Positions 1 through 5,125 are shown, counted from the stretch's first letter. The stretch is DNA of 5,125 nt from Silvanigrellaceae bacterium (GCA_947475135.1 CANJMU010000071.1:1-5125); one strand, 5' to 3'. The notes: generated from the sequence alone by a model not told the origin. Made by a program: numbers and translations.

Positions 1-1
1 A

Positions 2-130
2 TCTGAATTGAGAAAATTAAAAATAATTACAATGTATAATGGTGTTAAAATTTTATGTGAATTAACAAAAAAACAAAAAAACATATTTAATAATTTTAAA
101 ATACCCTATCCAAATATTCCTGGTATGTAA
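2..130 (+). CDS. C-terminal end of an unidentified protein, possibly a transposase tail (partial)
   Basis: A frame entering from the left edge stays open for 42 codons and stops with TAA at 128-130, while the other two plus-strand frames stop within the first ten bases. The visible residues mix charged and hydrophobic positions in a protein-like way (ELRKLKII, then VKILCELTKKQKNIFNNFKI, ending PYPNIPGM). The pattern of a basic 'LTxxQ' helix followed by a short tail loosely resembles the C-termini of some DDE transposases of the IS4/IS1634 type. This is a resemblance from memory, not a match. It converges tail-to-tail with the hydrolase and overlaps it by 25 bases. Chance openness in AT-rich DNA cannot be excluded because only the last 43 codons, including the stop, are visible. 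Confidence 0.4.
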   Translation, partial: SELRKLKIITMYNGVKILCELTKKQKNIFNNFKIPYPNIPGM

Positions 131-873
131 AATTCTGGGACTTTAGGATTTAATGCCTCAGGTGCATTCTGCATAATAAAATGTCCCGATTGAATTTGAG
201 CAACTTGTAATTTTGGGTTTAATTGACGCAAAGCCATGATATCGCCATTTGCAGGTTCTGCGGCGATATACATTAAGGGTGAAGTATAATTTTTAATAGC
301 AGAGACGCTATCAAACTGCGTTGCAGCCAGTAGCAATTGAGTAAAATGAGAGCGCGATTGATTCCACATGGATAACATTTCTGTTTTTTTTTGAATCATG
401 AGGCTCGCATTATCATGAGCTAAGTTAACCCATTTTTTATCAAAAACTGCCGCAAGGACATCTTTCCCCTGGTCAGTGTTTAACTCTGTGATAAGGGCAT
501 TATAACTTTGTCGCCTTTCTTGAGATAATGGCATTGCGGTATCAATGATAACGCATCCTAACGACTGAGTTTTAAAATATTCCGATAAGGCTAATGCCAT
601 AATTCCGCCCATGCTATGACCAATTAAAATAAAATTCTTGAGTTGATAAGATTCAATGCAGGTTTTCAGTTCTGAAACGCACCATAAAAATAATTGTTCG
701 CTGTTCAGTTTGAAATCTAAAACTGTTTGTGAATAATTAGGAAGTAAAATTGAATATTCTTTTTTGAAATACGCTATTTGAAATAGATAATCATAAGGTG
801 AGCAGCACCATCCGTGTAAAAAAATTAAGGTCGTTGGAGCATTCTTTTGAAAAATGTATTGAATATTATTCAT
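106..873 (-). CDS. Alpha/beta-hydrolase fold esterase-like protein
   Basis: This is a 255-residue soluble protein of the alpha/beta hydrolase superfamily, the usual size for a single-domain member. From the ATG at 873 the first strand leads into the oxyanion-hole motif FLHGW (residues 18-22). The nucleophile elbow is GHSMGG (85-90, catalytic Ser87). The likely acid is Asp211 in the NGD-IMALRQL stretch after the penultimate strand, and the catalytic His is His241 in SGHFIM. The substrate cannot be deduced. The fold includes BioH-type pimeloyl-ester carboxylesterases, lipases and haloperoxidase-like enzymes, and nothing here singles one out. No signal peptide is seen, so it is probably cytoplasmic. 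The frame also allows a GTG start at 945, but the 24 extra residues lie outside the fold. ATG 873 has AGGGA about six bases upstream and places the first strand where the family expects it. The C-terminus after ALN (NPKVPEFYIPGIFG) is short and does not form the usual final helix; it may be altered by neighbouring DNA. Confidence 0.85.
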   Translation of the reverse strand: MNNIQYIFQKNAPTTLIFLHGWCCSPYDYLFQIAYFKKEYSILLPNYSQTVLDFKLNSEQLFLWCVSELKTCIESYQLKNFILIGHSMGGIMALALSEYFKTQSLGCVIIDTAMPLSQERRQSYNALITELNTDQGKDVLAAVFDKKWVNLAHDNASLMIQKKTEMLSMWNQSRSHFTQLLLAATQFDSVSAIKNYTSPLMYIAAEPANGDIMALRQLNPKLQVAQIQSGHFIMQNAPEALNPKVPEFYIPGIFG

Positions 874-1045
874 CTGGTGTCCCTGGGCTATATGGTTTGG
901 GCTGCTGACAATAATTGACCTGGCACCGAAGGCCTCCTCTGACACGCGACATATAACTTTCTGTTCTTCTTGGGAGATCTGTCTGTATTTTGTGAACGTG
1001 GGTAATTGCGGCTTCAGAGGTTAAATTGATGAGTCGAGGGTGCAT
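866..1045 (-). CDS. Small ORF of 59 codons overlapping the hydrolase start (uncertain)
   Basis: An ATG-started frame begins MHPRLINLTSEAA and ends in PYSPGTPDE. Its TAA stop (868-866) lies 3-5 bases inside the hydrolase, overlapping the hydrolase ATG region by 8 bases, an arrangement that would permit translational coupling. It has two Cys residues (in RCQVNYC), many Arg and Pro, and no membrane segment. I do not recognise it. Its third codon positions look richer in G/C than those of the adjacent genes. The ribosome site is weak: only AGAAAGA lies upstream. It could be a real small gene, a remnant of a longer gene, or chance. A competing frame through the same DNA, in phase with the hydrolase, is also open from 1020. 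Confidence 0.25.
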   Translation of the reverse strand: MHPRLINLTSEAAITHVHKIQTDLPRRTESYMSRVRGGLRCQVNYCQQPKPYSPGTPDE

Positions 1046-1117
1046 TTCGATCTTTCTGATTCTTGGGAGTCACTATGTTCTATTGAATGAGTGAGTTCCT
1101 TTTTTGTCATCAAATAT
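874..1117. other. Higher-GC spacer between lnt and the hydrolase gene
   Basis: This 244-base stretch separates the two minus-strand genes. By eye it is noticeably richer in G and C than the flanking genes. Besides the 59-codon frame, a 29-residue frame (1021-1110, minus, beginning MTKKELTHSIEHSDSQ) starts 7 bases after the lnt stop, but its nearest purine-rich sequence is about 14 bases away, which is poor spacing. That frame is in phase with the hydrolase and separated from it by the TAA at 1023-1021. It could be a degraded gene fragment or a 5' untranslated region. No convincing hairpin terminator or promoter was recognised in it. Confidence 0.5.
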
Positions 1118-2764
1118 TCATTCTTCCTTTTTCTTTCTTTCTAAAATCAGAAACAACAATGCGGCTGCTCCAACCACAGTTAAAGGGGTTGCTCCAAAAT
1201 AAGAAAAAATTGTCCCTTCATCGGAAATTGGTAAGGTAACAACACCAGATCCTTGAGTTAAAGTTTCTGAAGATTGAAAAATAGGCCTTCCTATAGGATC
1301 AAAAGCGAAAGTAGGCCCAGAATTGGAAATCATAAAAACAGATCGGGCATTTTCTATAGCGCGAGCTTGATTTAACAGTGAAAATTCATGCCCAGCGTTG
1401 CTGTTTGCCATCCAAACAAAATTGGATTGATTGATAAAGAATTGCGCATTTCCATATTTTGCTTGAAGATAAGGTAACTTCTGTAAAATAGAATCAAAAC
1501 AAATTAAAGGCGCCACATTAAAGCGTTCACCAAACCTTAATGAACGAAAATTATTTCCAATTTTTAATAAACTCGCATTTGGAAATAATTTTCGGTAAAT
1601 ATGACCAATCCACGGTATATCTTCTTCAAATGGAATGTGTTCCCCGAATGGCATGGGAAGCCATTTTTGAAAAATTTCGCTGGACAAACCGTCTTCTGTA
1701 TAAATGAAAGAAGACGACCAGATTGGTGTATCCGATGTTGTTTCCTTATCTCTGGAAAAATCGACCTGAATTGCATTGATTAAAATGGGGATTTTATATT
1801 TCTTAATAAAATCCTGAATTTGTTTTTGAACATGATCATCATAAAGAGTGTATTGAGGAGCAGTGCTTTCTGGCCAAACAAGAAGGTCTATTTTTTTTTG
1901 TGAAGTTAAAATTAATTTTTCAGACATCTGAAGCATCAATTGCAGGCTTTTTTTTTGTGGCTGAAGAGCTGGTATTTTGCGATAAGCGTCATCCTCAAAC
2001 GTAAAATTAGGTTGAATAAACCCAATATTCACATTATCATAAATATATTTTTCATGAGTTTTTATTCTATAAATTCCATAGGAAAAAATAAAACAAATAA
2101 AAATTAAATTAACAATAATGAATTTTTTATTTTCTTTGATTCGAGGAAGTATCTTTTTATAAGTATGATTTTCCATTAAAATTTGCGCTAATACAAAAAA
2201 TGAAAAATTGAAAAAAAGAATAAAAAATGTACCTGTGCTAGACCCTGCGATACTGGAAATTTGATTAAAATAAGTAAAATTTTGCATCAAATTAGGCAGT
2301 GTCCAGTGAAAAAAACGAGGCAATATATTTTCAAGCATTGCAATAGAAAAGCAGGCACAAATTAAATAAAATAAATTGCGCTGTTTTTCTTTATAAAAAA
2401 TAATATAAATTGGTAAAAATAAGATGACAAAATAAGTTGCGCTCAATATTTCGATAAGAATAAATAAAGTATAAGTGTTTAAAAGGCTTAATTCGGTAAA
2501 ATACATCATAGGTTTTGTAATCCAGTAAAAACCTATGAGTTGAACAAAGAATCCAAAAATCCAAGTTTTTAAAAAATAGTCTAAAAAAATTTTTTGGTAT
2601 TTTTTGGTATTTTTTGGTATTTTTTTGAGCGAGATAAAATAAGGAATAAGGCAGAATGGGACAAAACCACCAAAACCTAAAAACGGAAAAGAATTGCCTG
2701 AAAATCCAAGACAAAGTAGAATCGCTGATAGACAGGGTAGAACAAGTAAAATTCTATTTTTCAG
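1118..2764 (-). CDS. lnt: Apolipoprotein N-acyltransferase (Lnt), CTG-started
   Basis: Lnt moves an acyl chain from phospholipid to the N-terminal diacylglyceryl-cysteine of lipoproteins in the inner membrane, the last step of lipoprotein maturation after Lgt and LspA. A multi-pass membrane region (about residues 1-235) is followed by a periplasmic nitrilase-like domain (about 245-515), one final membrane segment (about 525-541) and a basic tail (ERKKKEE). Catalytic residues are visible: Glu299 in VWPES, Lys367 in QKWLPMPFGE, Glu375 in FGE and Cys422 in LICFDS. Spacing from Glu to Lys is 68 residues, as in E. coli. The conserved RAIENARS and FDPIGRP motifs follow. The first ATG (2509) gives only 463 residues and would lose the first three membrane segments. 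The frame is open upstream to a TGA at 2770-2768, and residues 5-82 match a typical Lnt N-terminus (FPFLGFGGFVP, then FGFFVQLIGFYWI). No ATG, GTG or TTG lies in that part. CTG 2764 sits 6 bases after GAGG of a strong ribosome site. Length is 548, normal for Lnt. Odd points: CFD replaces the usual CYE/CFE, and SNFVWM replaces the usual SNDAWF. Confidence 0.88.
   Translation of the reverse strand: MKNRILLVLPCLSAILLCLGFSGNSFPFLGFGGFVPFCLIPYFISLKKIPKNTKKYQKIFLDYFLKTWIFGFFVQLIGFYWITKPMMYFTELSLLNTYTLFILIEILSATYFVILFLPIYIIFYKEKQRNLFYLICACFSIAMLENILPRFFHWTLPNLMQNFTYFNQISSIAGSSTGTFFILFFNFSFFVLAQILMENHTYKKILPRIKENKKFIIVNLIFICFIFSYGIYRIKTHEKYIYDNVNIGFIQPNFTFEDDAYRKIPALQPQKKSLQLMLQMSEKLILTSQKKIDLLVWPESTAPQYTLYDDHVQKQIQDFIKKYKIPILINAIQVDFSRDKETTSDTPIWSSSFIYTEDGLSSEIFQKWLPMPFGEHIPFEEDIPWIGHIYRKLFPNASLLKIGNNFRSLRFGERFNVAPLICFDSILQKLPYLQAKYGNAQFFINQSNFVWMANSNAGHEFSLLNQARAIENARSVFMISNSGPTFAFDPIGRPIFQSSETLTQGSGVVTLPISDEGTIFSYFGATPLTVVGAAALLFLILERKKKEE
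2506..2538. repeat. Perfect 11-bp inverted repeat inside lnt
   Basis: Arms at 2506-2516 (TCATAGGTTTT read as the transcript-sense partner) and 2528-2538 are exact reverse complements, with an 11-base loop. It lies in the lnt coding sequence and spans the internal ATG pair at 2509/2506, so in lnt mRNA these codons would be in a stem. It may be coincidental in AT-rich coding DNA. Confidence 0.5.
2590..2626. repeat. 10-bp tandem repeat, three copies, within lnt
   Basis: The unit TTTTTTGGTA is repeated exactly three times (2590-2599, 2600-2609, 2610-2619) and followed by seven more T residues. On the lnt strand the unit is TACCAAAAAA and encodes the basic loop KIPKNTKKYQK (about residues 48-58), between the second and third membrane segments. 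Because 10 is not a multiple of 3, gain or loss of one copy would shift the lnt frame, whereas three copies are neutral. An A7 run at 2583-2589 lies next to it. Confidence 0.9.
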
Positions 2765-2802
2765 TGGTCACCTCTTTTTTTTAGAAACTGTAATTTTGTC
2801 AT
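2761..2802 (-). CDS. Possible 13-residue leader peptide overlapping the lnt start
   Basis: ATG at 2802 opens MTKLQFLKKRGDH and closes with TGA at 2763-2761. The stop overlaps the proposed lnt CTG as CTGA, the same geometry as the common ATGA coupling. Two readings are possible. One is a short upstream frame that delivers ribosomes to lnt. The other is that this is the true lnt N-terminus and a one-base difference near 2764 (sequencing error, mutation or recoding) has broken the frame, since MTKLQFLKKRGDH followed by LKNRILLVL would be a natural basic start for a membrane protein. No good ribosome site precedes this ATG. Confidence 0.3.
   Translation of the reverse strand: MTKLQFLKKRGDH
2768..2774 (-). 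promoter_or_regulatory. Strong ribosome binding site deciding the lnt CTG start
   Basis: On the minus strand the sequence reads AAGAGGTGACCACTG. GAGGTGA is a seven-base exact match to the 16S rRNA tail complement, and the end of GAGG is 6 bases from CTG 2764. No ATG, GTG or TTG follows at a usable distance in the lnt frame, so this site points to CTG as initiator. Confidence 0.65.
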
Positions 2803-2821
2803 AATTAGAAAAGGTTATCAA
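2793..2821 (-). promoter_or_regulatory. Candidate sigma-70-like promoter for lnt
   Basis: On the minus strand TTGATA (2821-2816) and CAAAAT (2798-2793) are separated by 17 bases. The -10 is weak (four of six consensus bases). A start near 2786 would give a leader of about 22 bases containing the GAGGTGA site but not the ATG at 2802, which would favour direct initiation at CTG. The rest of the divergent spacer (to 2826) must also hold a promoter for the rightward genes; CATAAT at 2800-2805 is the best -10-like element there, but I found no matching -35. AT-rich DNA gives such matches easily. Confidence 0.25.
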
Positions 2822-2826
2822 AAATA

Positions 2827-4140
2827 ATGATAAAAAAAGTTTTAAGTAAACAATGCGTGCGAATGTTATACAAAAAAATTTCTCAAATTCCTCTATGGTT
2901 TTTTATTATTTTTTCTATTTTTTCGCAAGACCTTTTAGCCAAAACATCCACGCCAAATTTCAATGTTCATAAAAATAAAGCTCAAATAGAACCTGTTGCC
3001 GAAGAAGAACTTAATGGTGAAACACCGTTACTTTATCTTGCGCATAACATTTATAATTTTGGAACTGTTTATCGTGGACAAAAATTATTTCATTCCTTCG
3101 AGTTTCAAAACCGCGGAGAAGGAAAATTAATATTTGGATCTATTCATGCTTCATGCGGATGTCTTAATATAAAAATCACGAATGAAGGTGGATTTAAAAA
3201 GAAAAATATTTTTAAATCCGGAGAAAAAGGATTCATTCAGGTCGATTTTGAAACCAAACAATTTCGTGGTGACGTCAAAAGAACAATTACAATAGATTCT
3301 AACTTCGATGATAAAACTCCAACAATATCTTTGACATTATTATCAAAAATAGAAGAAGAGATTTCAGCAAACCCTGCGCTTATTTATTTAGGAAAAATCG
3401 AGAAGGGAATAAAAAAAAATTACCAATTTAATGTGGATGTGCGATCGGCGTCTGGGAATACGGAAGATCAAAAAAATTGGTCGGAAATTATTGGTAAATC
3501 AGAAACAGCAAAATCAATGAAAAGTGAAATTTTAGAAAATTCAGATCTTCCGAAAATTATTGTTGCTGAGTCAACGCTGCCCTACATTGATGTCGATTAT
3601 AAAAAAACAGGTAATAATACATATCTTGTTACCTTAAAAATAGATGAAAGCCAGAATATCCCTGTTGGTCCTATTAACGGAACCGTTGTTTTGTGGAACA
3701 ACTCATCATTTAATAAGTCATTTGAAGTTCCTGTTGTTGGTGTAGCATTAGGTTATGTTAAAATGAATGTAAAATATATTGAATTTGGTGTTGTTGAAGA
3801 TCATCAAAATAAAACAAAAGAATTTATGTTAAACTCTTCGCGCCCAGATTTTAAAATTTTGAATGTGAATGTCCTTCTTAAAAATACAGAAAGTTCCAAA
3901 GATTTTAATTCTAATAATTTTTTTAAAATAGATATTAAGAATGCAAAATCAAATTCGTCCAATGAAAATTTTAAAATCAATTTTAATTTGAAATATCCCG
4001 ATAATTTTATTCCACCAAAATTAGATAATGGAGATTATCAAAGCGTTAATATTTCTGGTACATTTTTAATCACGACAAATGACCCCGATTATTCGAAAAT
4101 ATCCATTCCTTTTTTTGGTGTTCTTAAAAAGAAAGGTTAA
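2827..4140 (+). CDS. Exported DUF1573-domain protein with three Ig-like modules
   Basis: 437 residues. A long basic N-region (about 1-20) precedes a hydrophobic core (IPLWFFIIFSIF, 21-32), with a likely signal peptidase I cut after LLA (38). The mature protein would lie in the periplasm; there is no lipobox. Residues about 70-172 form a classic DUF1573 domain: NFGTVYRGQKLFHSFEFQN, the hallmark SCGC (109-112), a GEKG-IQVDFET stretch, then RGDVKRTITIDSN. Two further beta-rich modules follow without the SCGC motif: about 181-308 (beginning PALIYLGKIEKG) and about 312-433 (beginning KYIEFGVVEDH, ending in TNDPDYSKISIPFFGVL). DUF1573 is an Ig-like/ASH-type fold found in envelope proteins and has no assigned reaction. 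The two Cys could form a disulfide or bind a ligand; this is inference. It is the first gene of a rightward cluster and is followed after 2 bases by the next start. ATG 2827 has AAAAGG 12 bases upstream, which is rather far; the internal ATG at 2863 has no ribosome site and would shorten the basic N-region. Confidence 0.88.
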   Translation: MIKKVLSKQCVRMLYKKISQIPLWFFIIFSIFSQDLLAKTSTPNFNVHKNKAQIEPVAEEELNGETPLLYLAHNIYNFGTVYRGQKLFHSFEFQNRGEGKLIFGSIHASCGCLNIKITNEGGFKKKNIFKSGEKGFIQVDFETKQFRGDVKRTITIDSNFDDKTPTISLTLLSKIEEEISANPALIYLGKIEKGIKKNYQFNVDVRSASGNTEDQKNWSEIIGKSETAKSMKSEILENSDLPKIIVAESTLPYIDVDYKKTGNNTYLVTLKIDESQNIPVGPINGTVVLWNNSSFNKSFEVPVVGVALGYVKMNVKYIEFGVVEDHQNKTKEFMLNSSRPDFKILNVNVLLKNTESSKDFNSNNFFKIDIKNAKSNSSNENFKINFNLKYPDNFIPPKLDNGDYQSVNISGTFLITTNDPDYSKISIPFFGVLKKKG

Positions 4141-4142
4141 TC

Positions 4143-4268
4143 ATGGTTCGGATCCACAATGTTGAAGGTTTGACATATGCGGCATTTGCAATAACAAGTG
4201 GCATTGGGGTTTTGCTATTTACAATTGGAATTTACTTCATCTTCAAAAGTCAGGATAAAAATTTATGA
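4143..4268 (+). CDS. 41-residue single-pass membrane peptide
   Basis: This small gene begins MVRIHNVEGLTYAAF. Residues about 12-34 form one hydrophobic helix (ITSGIGVLLFTIGIYFIF), followed by a short polar basic tail KSQDKNL. It starts 2 bases after the stop of the DUF1573 gene, has AAAGG at six bases before the ATG, and its stop overlaps the next ATG as ATGA, so it is very likely translated and coupled. I do not recognise a family. The size and shape resemble small accessory subunits of membrane complexes such as CcoQ/CcoS of cbb3 oxidases, but no sequence motif supports that identity. Confidence 0.75.
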   Translation: MVRIHNVEGLTYAAFAITSGIGVLLFTIGIYFIFKSQDKNL

Positions 4269-4930
4269 GTTTGTTTGAAAATATTTTTTCCGTATTCAAT
4301 AAAAGCAAAGGTTATGACAAAACCGGTGATGTTTTAAAAAATAAAATCACAACAAAAGATCAAAGAGAGGAAGCTTTTCATGAGCTTGAAAGACTCGATC
4401 CCAAAATTGCAATTCCACAAATTTTAAAACGATTTACCATTGTGATTGACTCTGGAATTCAGGACATCAAAGAAAAGGAGCGCTGTGTTAATTTCTTGGT
4501 TCAAAATTCAGAGCATGCAAAGCCGGCGATTATTGAGTTTATTGAAAAAAATCACCGAATTTCTTGGGCTTGTCGCGTGGCTGAAAAAATTATGAAAGAA
4601 GAGGAGTACTTGGAGCTTCTTCTCAATAATTTATCTACAGAAAATACTTTATTTGATGATGATGCCATTGAGAAAAATATTGAAATATTAATTGCGCTCA
4701 AAGAAATAAAATCTCAAAAAATTATTGAAACTTGTCTTCGTTTTTTAACTCATCGAAATGAACCTTTGATTATTGCTGCGTTGGAATGCATTGAAGAACA
4801 AGCAACACAAAATGAACAAGCTAAAAAATTAATTTTGAGTTACGCTTCACAAGCTTTTAACGATCAAAATTCAAGGATTATTGGTTTATCAAAAGCGATT
4901 GCCGATAAACACGGTTGGATAAAAGGGTAA
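4265..4930 (+). CDS. HEAT-like helical repeat protein, cytoplasmic
   Basis: 221 residues with no signal peptide or membrane segment. After a polar N-terminus (1-30), the protein is almost wholly predicted helix pairs of 25-40 residues: about 31-57 (DQREEAFHELERLDPKIAIP), 68-96, 99-121, 133-163 and 164-197. Patterns such as DPKIAIPQILKRF and NEPLIIAALECIEEQA are typical of HEAT/PBS-lyase-type repeats, in which a loop with a Pro or Asp joins two amphipathic helices. Such proteins act as scaffolds or adaptors, and no catalytic motif is visible. ATG 4265 overlaps the upstream stop (ATGA) and has AGGA nine bases before it. The tight coupling to small membrane proteins on both sides suggests that it docks at the inner face of the membrane with them. 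The HEAT call is by pattern, not by database match, and an unrelated helical family is possible. Confidence 0.75.
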   Translation: MSLFENIFSVFNKSKGYDKTGDVLKNKITTKDQREEAFHELERLDPKIAIPQILKRFTIVIDSGIQDIKEKERCVNFLVQNSEHAKPAIIEFIEKNHRISWACRVAEKIMKEEEYLELLLNNLSTENTLFDDDAIEKNIEILIALKEIKSQKIIETCLRFLTHRNEPLIIAALECIEEQATQNEQAKKLILSYASQAFNDQNSRIIGLSKAIADKHGWIKG

Positions 4931-4937
4931 AAAGCTT

Positions 4938-5125
4938 ATGCATCAACATCTGACGTCCGATGAATTCTTGACTGCAGCGTCCATTATACTTGCCTTGCTT
5001 GTTATCTTAGTGTTTACCAGTCTTCATTATCACAAACTCAAAAATAAGAAAAATCCTCATGCAGAGGAGCGTCATAAGCACGAAGAATCTTTGTCCAAAA
5101 ATCAGGAAGAACAAAAAACACAGAT
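4938..5125 (+). CDS. Small single-pass membrane protein with charged tail (3' end cut)
   Basis: The frame begins MHQHLTSDEFL seven bases after the preceding stop and runs open to the window end (62 codons seen). One hydrophobic helix spans about residues 12-31 (TAASIILALLVILVFTSLHY). A basic stretch HKLKNKKNPH comes next, then a highly charged, Glu/Lys/His-rich, probably flexible or coiled-coil region (EERHKHEESLSKNQEEQKTQ). By the positive-inside rule the N-terminus would face the periplasm and the tail the cytoplasm. AAGGG ends about ten bases before the ATG, an acceptable if slightly long spacing. The family is unknown. As the fourth tightly spaced gene, it probably belongs to the same transcript as the DUF1573 and HEAT-like genes. 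Confidence 0.7.
   Translation, partial: MHQHLTSDEFLTAASIILALLVILVFTSLHYHKLKNKKNPHAEERHKHEESLSKNQEEQKTQ

Noticed and set aside
61..100. A-rich run at 65-82 as an intrinsic terminator for the hydrolase
   Set aside because: On the minus strand it gives U-rich RNA, but I see no GC-bearing stem before it, only AT pairing expected in such DNA.
943..945. GTG at 945 as the hydrolase start
   Set aside because: It adds 24 residues outside the fold and lacks a good ribosome site. ATG 873 has one and gives the normal distance to the first strand.
1564..1783. Overlapping open frames on both strands of about 60-70 codons
   Set aside because: They lie wholly inside the conserved nitrilase domain of lnt in other phases and read as atypical protein; they are shadows of lnt.
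2507..2509. ATG at 2509 as the lnt start
   Set aside because: It would remove 85 residues containing three membrane segments typical of Lnt, has no ribosome site close by, and lies in a possible hairpin.
2391..2714. Minus-strand frame of 107 codons running through the repeat
   Set aside because: It overlaps the lnt N-terminus in another phase. The lnt phase gives the recognisable FLGFGGFVP and GFYWI segments, so this one is a shadow.
1..5125. CRISPR array, tRNA, rRNA or riboswitch
   Set aside because: No regularly spaced repeats, cloverleaf-like segments or recognisable aptamer cores were found. The only tandem repeat is the 10-bp unit in lnt, which has no spacers.
4143..5125. Identification of the small membrane proteins as CcoQ/CcoS of cbb3 oxidase
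   Set aside because: Only size and topology are similar. No catalytic oxidase subunit, haem motif or family signature is visible in the window.

Overview
The window is AT-rich bacterial DNA, judged by eye to be roughly 30-35% G+C. It comes from a Gram-negative organism: it carries an apolipoprotein N-acyltransferase (lnt) and an exported, periplasm-facing protein with a DUF1573 domain. Both fit a low-GC proteobacterium or a Bdellovibrio/Silvanigrella-like lineage, but the sequence alone does not fix the taxon.

Layout. At the left edge (2-130, +) is the 3' end of an open frame that looks like the tail of a mobile-element or other protein. It converges on an alpha/beta hydrolase (106-873, -) whose last residues may have been supplied by the neighbouring DNA. 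A 244-base segment (874-1117) separates the hydrolase from lnt. It looks richer in G+C than its surroundings and holds two tiny overlapping frames, 59 and 29 codons long, that I cannot identify. lnt runs on the minus strand. The reading frame and the membrane topology both show that it starts well upstream of its first ATG, most likely at a CTG at 2764 preceded by a strong Shine-Dalgarno sequence. This gives 548 residues instead of 463. A 10-bp repeat in three copies lies inside this extended N-terminus and could switch the frame.

A short divergent spacer (2765-2826) separates lnt from a rightward cluster of four tightly packed genes: a three-module exported DUF1573 protein (2827-4140), a 41-residue single-pass membrane peptide (4143-4268), a 221-residue helical HEAT-like cytoplasmic protein (4265-4930), and a second small single-pass membrane protein cut by the window end (4938-5125). 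The tight spacing, which includes one ATGA overlap, points to one transcript. Their predicted locations (periplasm, inner membrane, cytoplasm, inner membrane) are what a small envelope-spanning assembly or a membrane-complex maturation set would need. I do not recognise this set as a named system, and it is the best candidate here for something undescribed.

The left half is a lipoprotein-maturation enzyme with a hydrolase downstream, and the right half is the envelope cluster. No tRNA, rRNA, CRISPR array or convincing intrinsic terminator was seen.
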